Source of the DNA: Aulostomus chinensis
Lineage: Eukaryota; Chordata; Actinopteri; Syngnathiformes; Aulostomidae
Reading direction: 5' to 3'
Assembly: GCA_037954235.1 (NCBI GenBank)
Contig: JBBMOA010000015.1
Coordinates: 22,189,569 to 22,253,568 of the forward strand
Length of the DNA: 64,000 nucleotides
Positions 26,446 through 37,400 of this stretch are shown here, piece after piece. Below the pieces are notes generated by a model, which saw only the letters and a list, made by a program, of their open reading frames with translations, did no database searches and was not told where the DNA came from. The position numbers and the translations under genes were made by a program. Position 1 is the first letter of the stretch, and every line of letters begins with the position of its first letter.

Positions 26446-27856
26446 TATACACTGAACAAAAATATAAACGCAACACTTTTGTTTTTGCTCCCATTTTTTT
26501 ATGAGATGAACTCAAAGATCTAAAACATTTTCTACATACACAAAATAACCATTTCTCTCAAATATTGTTCACAAATCTGTCTAAATCTGTGATAGTGGGC
26601 ACTTCTCCTTTGCCGAGATAATCCATCCCACCTCACAGGTGCGGCATATCAAAATGCTGATTAGACAGCATGATTTTTGCACAGGTGTGCCTTAGACTGG
26701 CCACAATAAAAGGCCACTCTGAAATGTGCAGTTTTGTTTTATTGGGGGGTCTGGGGACTCAGAAAACCAGTCAGTATCTGGTGTGACCACCATTTGCCTC
26801 ATGCAGTGCAACACATCTCCTTCACATAGAGTTGATCAGGTTGTCAATTGTGGCCTGTGGAATGTTGGTCCACTCCTCTTCAATGGCTGTGCGAAGTTGC
26901 TGGATATTGGCAGGAACTGGGACACGCTGTCATATACGCCGATCCAGAGCATCCCAAACATGCTCAGTGGGTGACATGTCCAGTGAGTGTGCTGGCCATG
27001 CAAGAACTGGGATGTTTTCAGCTTCCAAGAATTGTGTACAGACCCTTGCAACATGGGGCCATGCATTATCATGCTGCAACATGTAGTGATGTTCTTGGAT
27101 GTATGGCACAACAATGGGCCTCAGGATCTCATCATGGTATCTCTGTGCATTCAAAATGCCATCAGTAAAATGTACCTGTGTTCTTCGTCCATAACATACG
27201 CCTGCCCATACCATACGCCTGCCCATACCATAACCCCACCGCCACCACGGGCCACTCGATCAACAACATAGACATCAGAAAACCGCTCACCCAAGCAACG
27301 CCACACACGCTGTCTGCCATCTGCCCTTAACAGTGTAAACCGGGATTCATCCGTGAAGAGAATACCTCTCCAACGTGCCAGACGCCATCGAATGTGAGCA
27401 TTTGCCCACTCAGGTCAGTTACGACGACGAACTGGAGTCAGGTCGAGACCCCGATGAGGACGACGAGCATGCAGATGAGCTTCCCTGAGACAGTTTCTGA
27501 CAGTTTGTGCAGAAATTCTTTGGTTATGCAAACTGATTGATTCAGCAGCTGTCCAAGTGGCTGGTCTCAGATGATCTTGGAGGTGAACATGCTGGATGTG
27601 GAGGTCCTGGGCTGGTGTGGTTACACGTGGTCTGCGGTTGTGAGGCTGGTTGGATGTAGTGCCAAATTCTCTGAAACACCTTTTGGAGACGGCTTATGGC
27701 AGAGAAATGAACATTCAATTCACAAGCAACAGCTCTGGTGGACATTCCTGCTGTCAGCATCCCAATTGCCCTCAAAACTTGCGACATCTGTGGCATTGTG
27801 CTGTGTGATACAACTGAAAATTTCAGAGTGTTGTTTATATTTTTGTTCAGTGTATA
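26446..27856 (-). mobile_element. Complete but inactive Tc1-like transposon
   Basis: A 1.4-kb element bounded by perfect 24-bp terminal inverted repeats at 26446-26469 and 27833-27856 (starting TATACACTGAAC, then AAAAATATAAAC). The TA dinucleotides at the ends fit TA target-site use by the Tc1/mariner superfamily. It carries a decayed transposase on the minus strand. A short tandem duplication at 27194-27232 (CCATACGCCTGCCCATA repeated) disrupts the coding part. Autonomous Tc1-like elements usually measure 1.3-1.7 kb, so the element is close to full length. Confidence 0.9.
26830..27810 (-). pseudogene. Tc1-like transposase relic
   Basis: On the minus strand the N-terminus (from about 27795) has a helix-turn-helix-like region (GMSTRAVACELNV), as in the paired-like DNA-binding domain of Tc1 transposases. 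The catalytic end shows QHDNAWPHVA and, 34 residues on, the Glu of SPTEHVW, which is the DD34E spacing. Intact transposases of this family have about 340 residues in one frame. Here the frame is broken near 27690, by a TGA at 27417-27415, by the 27194-27232 duplication and by a shift near 26930. The gene is therefore dead. Confidence 0.85.
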
Positions 27857-27906
27857 TATATACACACACACATAAATCACGTAAATAAATAAACTTGCAT
27901 ACATAC

Positions 27907-28016
27907 TTTTTCTACTGCTTATCTTGTTAAGAGTTGCTGGGGAGGCTAGAGCCTATCCCAGCAGCCTTCAGGCAAGAGGCGGGGTTCACCCTGGACGGGT
28001 CGTCAGTCCATTACAA
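27907..28016 (-). mobile_element. tRNA-like SINE, 3' fragment
   Basis: Minus-orientation tail half only, from TTTCTACTGCTTATC to GTCGTCAGTCCATTAC. It stops where the TA microsatellite starts. Confidence 0.65.
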
Positions 28017-28019
<3 letters not shown>

Positions 28020-28100
<81 letters not shown>

Positions 28101-28155
28101 TATATATATATACACATATATATATATATATACACATATATATATATATATACAC

Positions 28156-28238
<83 letters not shown>

Positions 28239-28244
28239 CATATA
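28020..28244. repeat. TA microsatellite with a 20-bp higher-order period
   Basis: A pure TA run of about 70 bp, then TA tracts interrupted by ACAC every 20 bp (at about 28091, 28111, 28131 and 28151), then a less regular part. Long frames on both strands here are artefacts. Confidence 0.95.
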
Positions 28245-28247
28245 TGA

Positions 28248-28905
28248 AAACCTTCCTTTTAACTGACAGGAATGTCGAGCAGATCCAGGCTCAATGGGAA
28301 CGGCCATCTGCTTTGTAGGGGGGAAGAGAGAAGGAGGGCAGGGCAGAGACAAAGACAAAGATGGAGGAAGACAGACATACAGAAGGAAAGAGGGGCAGAG
28401 ATAAAGAGGGAGAGAAAGGGGAAGAGAATAATGGACCGACAGGGACTTGAATAGGTGATGCTAATGGTGGCAGCTTGAGCCTCCGCAGGTCTGTAGCCTC
28501 CTCCAGCAGCAGCAGCAGTCAGGGATCTGGGAATTGGGGCAAGCACAAAGGCTCCGGAGACTCAAGAAAACAAGTAAGTAACACATGAGTATAGGAGGAC
28601 ACAGAGGAGGCGAGAGAAGCCAAGCGCTCCATGAGAGATCCCTCCGCAGTCTAAGCCATAGCAGCATATGTAAGGGCTAGCCTAAGCCAGCCCGAAATAT
28701 AAATTTTACCAAAAAAGTGTTAAGTCCACTCTTAAATGCAGAAAAGTTGTCTGCATCCCGGACTGAAATTGTGAGTTGGTTCTACAGGAGGCGAGCTTGA
28801 TAGCTGAAGGCTCTGGCTCTCATTCTACTTTTAGAGACTTTAGGGGCCACAAGTAACCCTGCATTCTGGGAGCAAAGGGTTCTAGCTGGATAGTAGTGGT
28901 GTGTA
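28248..28905 (-). mobile_element. Long interspersed repeat (family B), copy 2
   Basis: Shares with 20935-21782 the opening AAAACCTTCCTTTTAAC, the GACAAAGACA-rich section, CCTCCTCCAGCAGCA, CAGCAGCATATNTAAGGGC and GTCTGCATCCCGGACTGAAA, in the same order. It lacks the terminal ~140 bp that copy 1 has at its left, where the TA array now abuts. Confidence 0.7.
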
Positions 28906-30000
28906 GTTGATTAGTATAAATTCAAAAGTGATTAATTGACAATCAAATAAAAGAGAGTTCTGTAGAAATACAACTCCATGTTTGGCTTCACTTCCATATG
29001 TCAGGACGAGGTTGAGGGTGTGGTTGTGACAGTGATGGGTTCATGTACAGACTGATGGTAACCAATTTAGTCTAGAAGAGAGATAAATGCAGCTCCCAGT
29101 CATTATCAACACCCCCCTGAATATTGGAGTCACCTACAATAAAGACTTAATCTGTTCTAAGAACTAAACTGGATATAAACTCTGGAATGATCCCTCACAA
29201 GGACTGCAGTGGTGTGACTTAAGGAACAGTAGACAAAAGACAAATTTTAGGCTAACTGACTCAGAGTATGGCTGGAAGTAACTTTAAATCCGTAGCTGCT
29301 ATGTTTTTAAAACCTAACGTTTTATGAACCAATGTTACCAAACACAGGTTCATACTCAACTTTGTGTCATATGCTATGAACAAAGGACGCAGACATGTTA
29401 AGATTCATAAAGATGTTCTGCTTGAAACAGCTATACATGTCTGTTGGTTTTTCAACAAAACATGTATTTACCATTTTAATATCTTGCAAAAATACATTGA
29501 ACAACATCTCAGCATTTGTGGCCTAATGTGTTCCGCACAGAAACTTGCCCTGGCATCAACCACATTCTCTATAAAACCTGATGCCAATGCTCAGACTCAA
29601 GTAGCCACAGACACACGCAGGTAATTGATTCCATTGGTAGACCCCCGTTGAGCTGGTTGGCTCAATCTGCATCTTGCATTAGCTTGTCCCTCGATTTCTT
29701 ATGGTTGAGGTGTATTCAGTCAGCTTGCTTTATCCCAGTGAAAATGAAGCTTCACTTTTAATGAGAACATAAAAATCTTGGAACCAATTTGGATTCTATA
29801 AATATGTCACAAAACTTGCAATACACTCTCCATTTCACATACTTAGAAAGAAGAAAACAGTCCAGATGAATCACTTGGCTTAGAGAGGAATTCATAACAA
29901 TAAATCACAGATTTTCACAGACTAATACTGAACTGAATGTGTTTCATGACTGTATGTATATGAAGTGGGGTGTATACTGGAATGATTCAATGAATCAATT
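28906..30000. other. Non-coding stretch, no gene supported
   Basis: Its first part may be further decayed family B sequence. The rest shows no gene or recognisable repeat. Confidence 0.4.
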
Positions 30001-30225
30001 TAATTTATCTAGCACCAAATAACAACAAAGGTTATCACATTTCCCTTTACAAATAAAAAAAGGTGTCTTTCCTAACTCCTGAATCTCAGAGTGGGGGTTT
30101 CAGAGAGCCAACAATTCCCTATAAGCAAGCATATCTGCTGCAGCAGCAATTAAAAAAACTGCCTTTTAACAGACAGAAATTGACTGAGCTCAATGTGGGT
30201 GGCCATCTGCCTCAACTGCTTTGGC
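30001..30225 (-). mobile_element. Family B repeat, decayed fragment
   Basis: ATTTATCTAGCACCAAATAA, ACAACAAAGGTTATC, CTGCCTTTTAACAGACAG and TCAATGTGGGTGGCCATCTG line up in order with the left part of the 20935 copy, with many substitutions. Confidence 0.5.
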
Positions 30226-31322
30226 CCTGAGTTTTTTCCTTTTCTTTTTAACTGATAAACATTTTCAAATAAACAGTAATGACTTATTTTAATTTCGGAT
30301 TAAAAAAAGCATCAATTGTTATGTTTGGGAAGAAAAGCTTCTTGTTCATTGTCTCACACTCTTGGGGTGATTGAAACATCTACCTGTCAGTTTAGTAGCT
30401 GATCTTTTGTGACACAACATAGCCACATATGTAAAGCCAATTGGCATCCTTGAATTTGATGCCTTAGAGCAATATTTCACTCAAGTTTTTTGCATTTCTA
30501 GTATTCACAAAAACATTTACTCCCTCCTGCATCATTCATCAATAAACTCTGAGCTCTAATTGAGTGTGACCACCTGGTGAATTCATTTTTACAAACTTAA
30601 ATTAGCTTAGTTATTGAACTGGTAGGCAGCACAATAGATCATGGCACTACCTGGACACCCTCTCTCATTACTATTAAATGAGAAATAGCCCATTAGCCCA
30701 TCAGTAATACAGAACATAATTTTTTTTTTAAACATTTTTCCTTTTTTTGTTCAGTTTGATGTAAACTAAGCCTTGTGATGTTTTATTAGTGTTGTGTAAG
30801 GCAAGTAGATATTCTAAGGGAGTCCATAGAAGTGATCAGTGCCAATCAGGTAGCGCTCTGATTGACTGTAAATATGTGACTTTGACATCCTTTAGCTGGC
30901 ATCACATATATTTGTTTGGTTGGGTAATGTGCTGTGTTTTACTTTCACTCTGATTACTTGAATTCAAATGAATGCCAGTGTGGTAGGAGCCAGTTTGTTC
31001 TTTTTATGCCTGTGCCAAGACACTTTGATATTTTAAAGGTGTGAAACACAACAATTTCAAGAATGTTTTTTTTAATTTCTTGAAATTTTTTTTTAAAAAA
31101 AGGAATGCATTCATAATACTTTTAGAGGTGCAGAAATAGAATCTTAATTTACCTGAAAAAATATAATAGTGAAATAGAGAAATACTCATTTAAAAATTGT
31201 ATTGGGTCCAAAATGTTCATAATATTTACATTCTAGTGGGTTGACTGGTAAACTGTTAAGTTTGCAAAAACACAGTGATATCAGGCATTATCTACGTGTC
31301 CTTACTGACAACAGAAATTCAG

Positions 31323-31534
31323 GAGTTGCCAGGTATTGGATCAACTGGAGAAATGGCTGAGAAACAATTCATTCTGTCATCTGTCTCAAATACCAACGAA
31401 AGAGCAATACAAGTGTAAAAATTGCTACAGCAGTTCTACATTGGCATATGCTAAAACACCAAAAGGGGCTGAAAAGCCGTGTGGAGGTCACCACTTTTCT
31501 GCTGGAGATGTAAAGTGCCTCAGATTAACATCAG
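31323..31534 (+). CDS. Candidate internal exon
   Basis: A 212-nt segment ending at a perfect donor (CAG followed by GTAAGT) and open throughout in one frame, about 70 codons after one split-codon base. The peptide has several cysteines (motifs CKNCYSS and DVKCLRL) and is hydrophilic. The acceptor side (GACAACAGAAATTCAG) has a poor pyrimidine tract. I do not recognise the product, and no partner exon was found. An open frame of this length is not rare by chance. Confidence 0.2.
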
Positions 31535-31819
31535 GTAAGTACAGTTCTTAAAATTGTAATCATCATGTAGCCACTGGCACCTGGGGGCAGTTGATCCCAA
31601 CAGCAAGTGACCTTTCATCAGATATAACAATAATTATTATTATTACCACAAAAATGATAAAAATCCCTAAACATCATGGAAGTTGTAATAAATCTGTTAA
31701 AATCTAATGACAAAGCTGAAAAATGCCAATAGAGTTTCAATTTCCTAACTGACCTTCTGTGGAGGAGACATTAATTGCACAAGTTTCCTTGTTTAACAAT
31801 GTATATCCAAGGGATGGCA

Positions 31820-31980
31820 TGGCTTGGATGCATAGCTAACTTCTCTTGGTGACCATGTCATCCCTTGCATGGCAGTCTCCACCATCAGTGTGTGTGAATG
31901 CGTGAATGAGATGAAATGTAAATCGCATTGAGTACCAACAAGATAGAAAGGTACTATACAAAAATAAGTAAATTTACTAA
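31820..31980 (+). mobile_element. Interspersed-repeat 3' fragment
   Basis: The order CCTTGCATGGCAG, CCATCAGTGTGTGTGAATG, TAAATCGCATTGAGTA, then ACTATACAAAAATAAGTAAA resembles the 3' end of a repeat often seen in fish intergenic DNA (…TAAAGCGCTTTGAGT…GCTATATAAAT…). The assignment rests on memory of the motif; the class is unknown. Confidence 0.45.
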
Positions 31981-32171
31981 ACACAAAGTTTGCACGTAAT
32001 GCGTAATATCTGCATGGCAACTGTCATTGTTGATAGACTGACCATCAAAATGCATGTGGCACCTCAGTTTCAGACACTTCAAATGAAAAAATCTCGCAAC
32101 GAATAGAAACTGCTCCATTTGTGATGCTTGGCACCCTGAACCACAGACACAGTGAACACACTGCACATATC

Positions 32172-32583
32172 TGTCATGGTTTGCAGTTTTCACCACTGGT
32201 TTCTCCAAGTCACCCTGAACACATCACCTCTCACTCCCTCAGCCAACCTCCTCTGCCAATCAGTCTCTATCACCTGCACCTGTCCCATAGCTATATAGGT
32301 CTCCCTCTCCCTTTGTTCTCTGCCAGATTGTGATGCTCCATGCTAAACTCTCCAGCGTTTTCTCTTGGACTGACTTCCCGGCTTCGACCCCGCCTGCTTC
32401 GACTACTCCCCCCTGCCTCAGCCCTGGTAACCACTTCTGCCTTGGTTCACTGCAAGACTGCCTCTGTTTTTGCCTGCCTGATATTGTGGTTACGTTCCTG
32501 ACATCCTCGGAATAAAGTCCATTACCGATTCAACTCCTGTTTCTAAGTGTGTTGCATTTGGGTCCATAACCCCCACCGTTTCA
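32172..32583 (+). mobile_element. Solo LTR, gypsy-like
   Basis: A 412-bp unit starting TGTCATGG and ending CCGTTTCA (TG...CA termini), flanked by a perfect 5-bp direct repeat ATATC at 32167-32171 and 32584-32588. Inside are a TATA-like CTATATAGG (about 32292) and AATAAAG (about 32511), placed as promoter and polyadenylation signal in an LTR. There is no internal gag or pol sequence beside it, so it is a solo LTR left by recombination between two LTRs. The 5-bp duplication fits Ty3/gypsy-type or related integrases. Confidence 0.75.
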
Positions 32584-32588
32584 ATATC

Positions 32589-33990
32589 TCCCATGGGTTT
32601 CAGCTTTCATGGAGGATGACATTGATTTTATGGAGCCTAGCAGTCTAGTTTATCATTTTTAAGGACCACTTCTTGAAATGTGTCATTGTTGAAGAAAAAA
32701 AAAGCTTTTCTGGACAAAATTAAAGTGATTTTGTATCAAAATAGCCTAATTTGTTTAACAGTTATTCACTGTAAGTTGTCTTGAAATAATCTTCACAATA
32801 TTTTGGTACGTAAATCCAGAATTCAGAAAAGTCTTGGTCCTAGGTGTTAATGGAGACAGAAGATTAACAGCTAAATGATAAAAATTATCTCTCTTTGAAC
32901 TGTAATGTATCATTCAGTTTCTACAGCCATATGGTGGTTGGTTTGGCATAAAGATGGGAAACAAGGCTGTCCTTGCTCACATTATCAGTAAAATAATTCC
33001 AAACACATCCACCAACATTTCTAGAGCTCACTGATGAGCTCACTAGGTTTTAGCATGTAACCTCTCTTGTTTTCATTGCATACTGTTTTTTGGCGCATTG
33101 AAGATCACAAACTTTAGTGACCTTTTACTTTTTGGACAGTTTTTCTTAGCTTTACGAACATGATCACTTCAAGACTACATAATCGCTCTGGCCATGATTG
33201 AACCCATGTATTTGTTTCCTACATTTCATGTGCATATGGGTGATTAATGGAAAAATACCTGATGAAATGTGACTTTGTATACCTAAATTCATTCATACAT
33301 ATCTGAAAGCTTATATTGTTCCTAGCATGTCACAATCAGGAAATAATATTTTGTGGTACACTCCTGCAAACTGTTTTTGCAGTTATCACAAGTCTGGGGC
33401 AAATAATCACAACTGCCTCAGCCTGATTTCAGCTATGAACCCAGCAAGAGGCAGGACTGTCAGGAAGTCAAATGGATAGCTCGGTAAAACCTGTATCCTT
33501 GTTTTTAGGATTAAGAGGGCAGTGCTCTTATCACACTACACATGTTTCAGAGCTGTGCTGAAGACAAAATCCACATACTCCCCTACAGTATATAGGAAGG
33601 ATTATTTTTGCCTCTGGCATTGCATGTTATTCCAGAGGGCCTCATGGTCTAGTTTCTCAATGCAGTTAGAAACATGGCAGGTCTCTATTTCGACCCTTTC
33701 AAATATCTGATCCAGGACTCAATAGAGCTTACTTACCCTGAACTTCCCCAAGCAACATCCTCTGGAAAGGACCCCAAGCAAATGTTGTTAAAGCCTATAT
33801 TTTCCATTAAAAGTGGGGGAAAAGCAGGTCTGGCTCTCAAGAAGCAACATGAAAAGAGAGATACACTGATAGCTTTTAAAGGTACTTTTGAACTGACCTG
33901 AAAAAACAATCAGGTTCCACCTAGATTCAAGAAAAAAATAAGATCTTGGCTTGAAGATCTGTGAGGGTGCCTGCGTTTGCAGAAAGGTGG
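32589..33990. other. Non-coding stretch, no gene supported
   Basis: A frame at 33674-33901 reads as a hydrophilic 75-residue peptide but has no clear splice borders. I see nothing else. Confidence 0.45.
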
Positions 33991-33997
33991 CAGAGAA

Positions 33998-34425
33998 TTA
34001 TACCAAGAAAAGGTCTGAAATGTGTAGTGGGGTAACTGTGACATCTGCTGTAGAGCAGTTACGAGTCAGTATCAAATCAAGGACTTTGCCAGCTTTGTGA
34101 GTGGGAGAAGAAGGAGCCAGTTTTAGGTCAAAAGAGGAGAGGGGCACCAGAAAGTCATTTGTCTGTGTCTTGTCAAAGTGAATGTTCATGTCTCCCATGA
34201 CAATCAGTGGTGTGCATCATCAGGGATGTCAGAGAGTAACATGTCCATTTCTGAGACAAAACTATCCAGATTACCCCCTGGTGGGCTGTACACAACCAGA
34301 ATAATGCTTTGATAGGTGCAGTAATTTTTAAAGCATGATATACAAGTGCTGTGTTGTTGCTCAGCGGACAGAGTTTGATATAATTCCAACTGTCTGGCAT
34401 TAGCATGCCTGTACCACCTCCTCAT
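33998..34425 (-). pseudogene. LINE endonuclease-domain relic (L2/CR1-like)
   Basis: Minus-strand peptides match the apurinic-type endonuclease of non-LTR retrotransposons. One frame has VVYSPPGGNLDSFVSEMDML; another has GDMNIHFDK (catalytic GDFNIH-type motif) followed by KAGKVLDLILTRN and TPLHISD. These pieces lie in order but in different frames, with shifts near 34300 and 34200. Intact L2/CR1-type proteins continue into a reverse transcriptase, which is absent here. This is a short, broken 5' part of ORF2. Confidence 0.85.
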
Positions 34426-34429
34426 TCAG

Positions 34430-37400
34430 CAGAATGAACTGTATGGCTTCGATACACTTCAATATTTCTAGATTCACATTTTCACCTGTCACTGTTGTAG
34501 ATGCTTTGTACCTCTGCAGTAGCCTACCACATATTTTCATCATAAACAGTAGAATCAGATCCTCTTTCCAGGAAACCTCACTCTTTATTATGAAAATGGG
34601 ACGGACGAGACAATTTGGATTTTTCAGCGGTATTTCTTTTCTGTTCAGTTGTATTTCATTTTCATACCTCAGCAAAAAAGTTAAAATGTTTTATATGCGG
34701 GCCGCATCCCTACTTTTTTTTCATTTTAAAATGAAACCTGTTGCTGTCATCACATACACTTTAGAACCATTTTAGAACCAGATAAATCTGAAAATGCACA
34801 TCACATGATTAATTACAGGGCATGGGCATGCTGGTGTTAACAGGAAGCAGATAATCTACTCAATGGTAAATTACTTAGTCGCACAAAATACTGATGAAAA
34901 CACCAAGTGCAAAAGGTCAGGCCAAAGATTTTTTTCACATAGACAGAAAATGAGGGGGAACCGTTTCCAAAATTAACACATGAGTAAAAGGTGATCAAGG
35001 CAGCAAAAAACATATACGTTAACAAGAAGATGGATACCCTTGTCTCCTATGTGTTTGCATTTGGGAGCTGAGGCTCACAGAGAATATGAACAGATGAGAA
35101 TCACAGACATTCGCCCCATGGATGGGCAAGCCAGCATTATCTGACATTAGAGATGAGATTATGGTATCTGTCTTCTTGTCTTGACAAGCATATTTTCAAA
35201 AACGTCACCATGTTCCTTTTAAAGTTAATCCATGTAATTCAAATAAAAAAGGAAGAAATACGGAGCTTGTTCAGGAAAGTTTCTGGTACACAAAGATGCC
35301 AACAGACCCAAACACTGTTAATCATTTTTCTATTTATTACCTCTATAATTTGTCACATATTGCTTTTGAAGAGTTTATGTTCTCCATAATCATGAACCAC
35401 AGCTGTCAGCATACTTATTGTCAAGTATCCACATCTTTAGACATGAGACAAAATATATTTTTGACCAAGCCTAATAAAATACAAACTCGGGTCTTTACTT
35501 TGATGTGTTATTATGTTATTGTAGCTTTGGTTCATAATGTCTTATAGTTTTATTTTCACCAGTAAAATCATCCTCCTATCCAAGGGGAAATCACAATGTT
35601 CAGTTTGCCTTAAAGTGCTCATTATACAGTAGTTGTCTGTGTCCTGTGTTATTATGGTCAATTGTAGTTTAAAACTATTTAGTCACCAACAAAAGCTTTG
35701 TGAAATTCCATTACTTGTTGGAAAATAATGATTTATCATGTGTCTACACAGTCAGGGTTTTGAATTTGAACACTCATCTCCTACACCTAATTCCAACTTT
35801 GGTTGATAAAAATAACATCTATCCCAACCTGCCAGTTGTGTGATGTTGAACCAATGAATTTATGTGCCCACCACAGAAAATGCACCTAAGTAATTGACAT
35901 CAGAAGTGTTTCCATGGTGCATGGTTCATCGGTTATGATCTATTTCTGTGAGAACAATCTGTAGTAGGTGTAGGAGACACAGCCAGATCATAGATATCAG
36001 TACACTAGCATGAAAGATCCTTTTGTTTGTTGGTTTAAGTTCCTTCTACTCCAGAAGAAAGAAAAGCTACAAATAAAAACCTATTTGTTTTCTGAAGTAA
36101 AACTCTACAGCAAAACGGTAATTTGTATTGTCGGGTTCCTTCAGTCTTTCATAAAATTTTGATAAAATGCATGAGTGATCAAATATTTAAAAAATTTTGA
36201 GAAAAAAAATTGACATTTGTTTCAACCTCACTTCACATAAATATTCACAACAGATATTTCTGCACATATTGTGTCACCACATACTTTTAAAGAATATTGA
36301 GCCTCATGCAAGAAATGTTTCATCCTTCATATATCTCTTCAACTGGCAATCCCAAGGCTTGCAAACACTTTAATGTTACAAGAAATACCTACTGATGTAG
36401 AAGCTGCAGCCTGTTGTTAGACAAAAAAAACCATAATTTCTTTGGAGAAAGTGGTGGCTTTTATCTTTCAAAGAAGACACTCTCATTCTCCAGTTCTGAT
36501 ATAACTGATTCTGTAGCGGCAGCCATGCTTAGGTCCTCAGGAGCCACCATGGTTATTTTGAATGAACTATCTGACTGTCATCACACCTAAATCCTGACCA
36601 TATCTCCTATAGTTGATTGGTCAAAACAACTGTGGTTCAGACACAAATGCATAACTTGAAGTCTGGCCAGATGGTTTTTTGTGTGATCCTGTGATGTTGT
36701 GATCTCAAACACCAGCTGCCTCACATTTCAGTGACCCCCCCCCCCCCCAAAAAATTCTTTAATGTGTGGGTCATCCAACAAAAAGACTTTGACTGAATGC
36801 CATTGTAGTAAAGACAAGGAATGGTGGTGATACTATGGATACATGCTACACATGCTATACAAAAATTGAAAGGCAGGATTTAAGCTGGACAAATAATAGA
36901 GAGAAAATCCACATATCTGACCAGCAGGACTGTGGCTTCTCTTATGGTGCAGTCTCAACAAGTAATACAGCTTCTGACTGGTTTGTTGATGGTCTGGACT
37001 GCTCCCAGTGTTGACTACTTCCTATCACCAGTAACAGGGAGGGGACAGAGACGATGAGCTATGCAAGGTTATGCTGGCAAGCAGTATTTTACTTTGTGTG
37101 CAATCATTGGTTGAGCTGAATACTTCATCAAGAATTTCCTGTGGGACAGTGGGCCTAAAAGTACACAAGATAGAACCATGGTTTTAGCCAGCAGACAAAG
37201 GATGAACAGCTTGTGGAGAGGGAGCATATGTCAACAAGTGATACATATGCAATGTCAGAAAGTGCACAGGGAAAACACGCATTGCCTGTGGCTAACCCAA
37301 AGGTATACTTTTCAGTTATAAATGGCTGAATCAGAAATAGTGCACAGCGTGCAATGGAGCTGTTACAAAGCTCCTTTTCAGGCGTGATGAACCAGAGTTC

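Noticed and set aside
27924..28358. Open frames of 107-115 codons rich in Tyr and Ile
   Set aside because: Produced by the TA array and the SINE fragment next to it.
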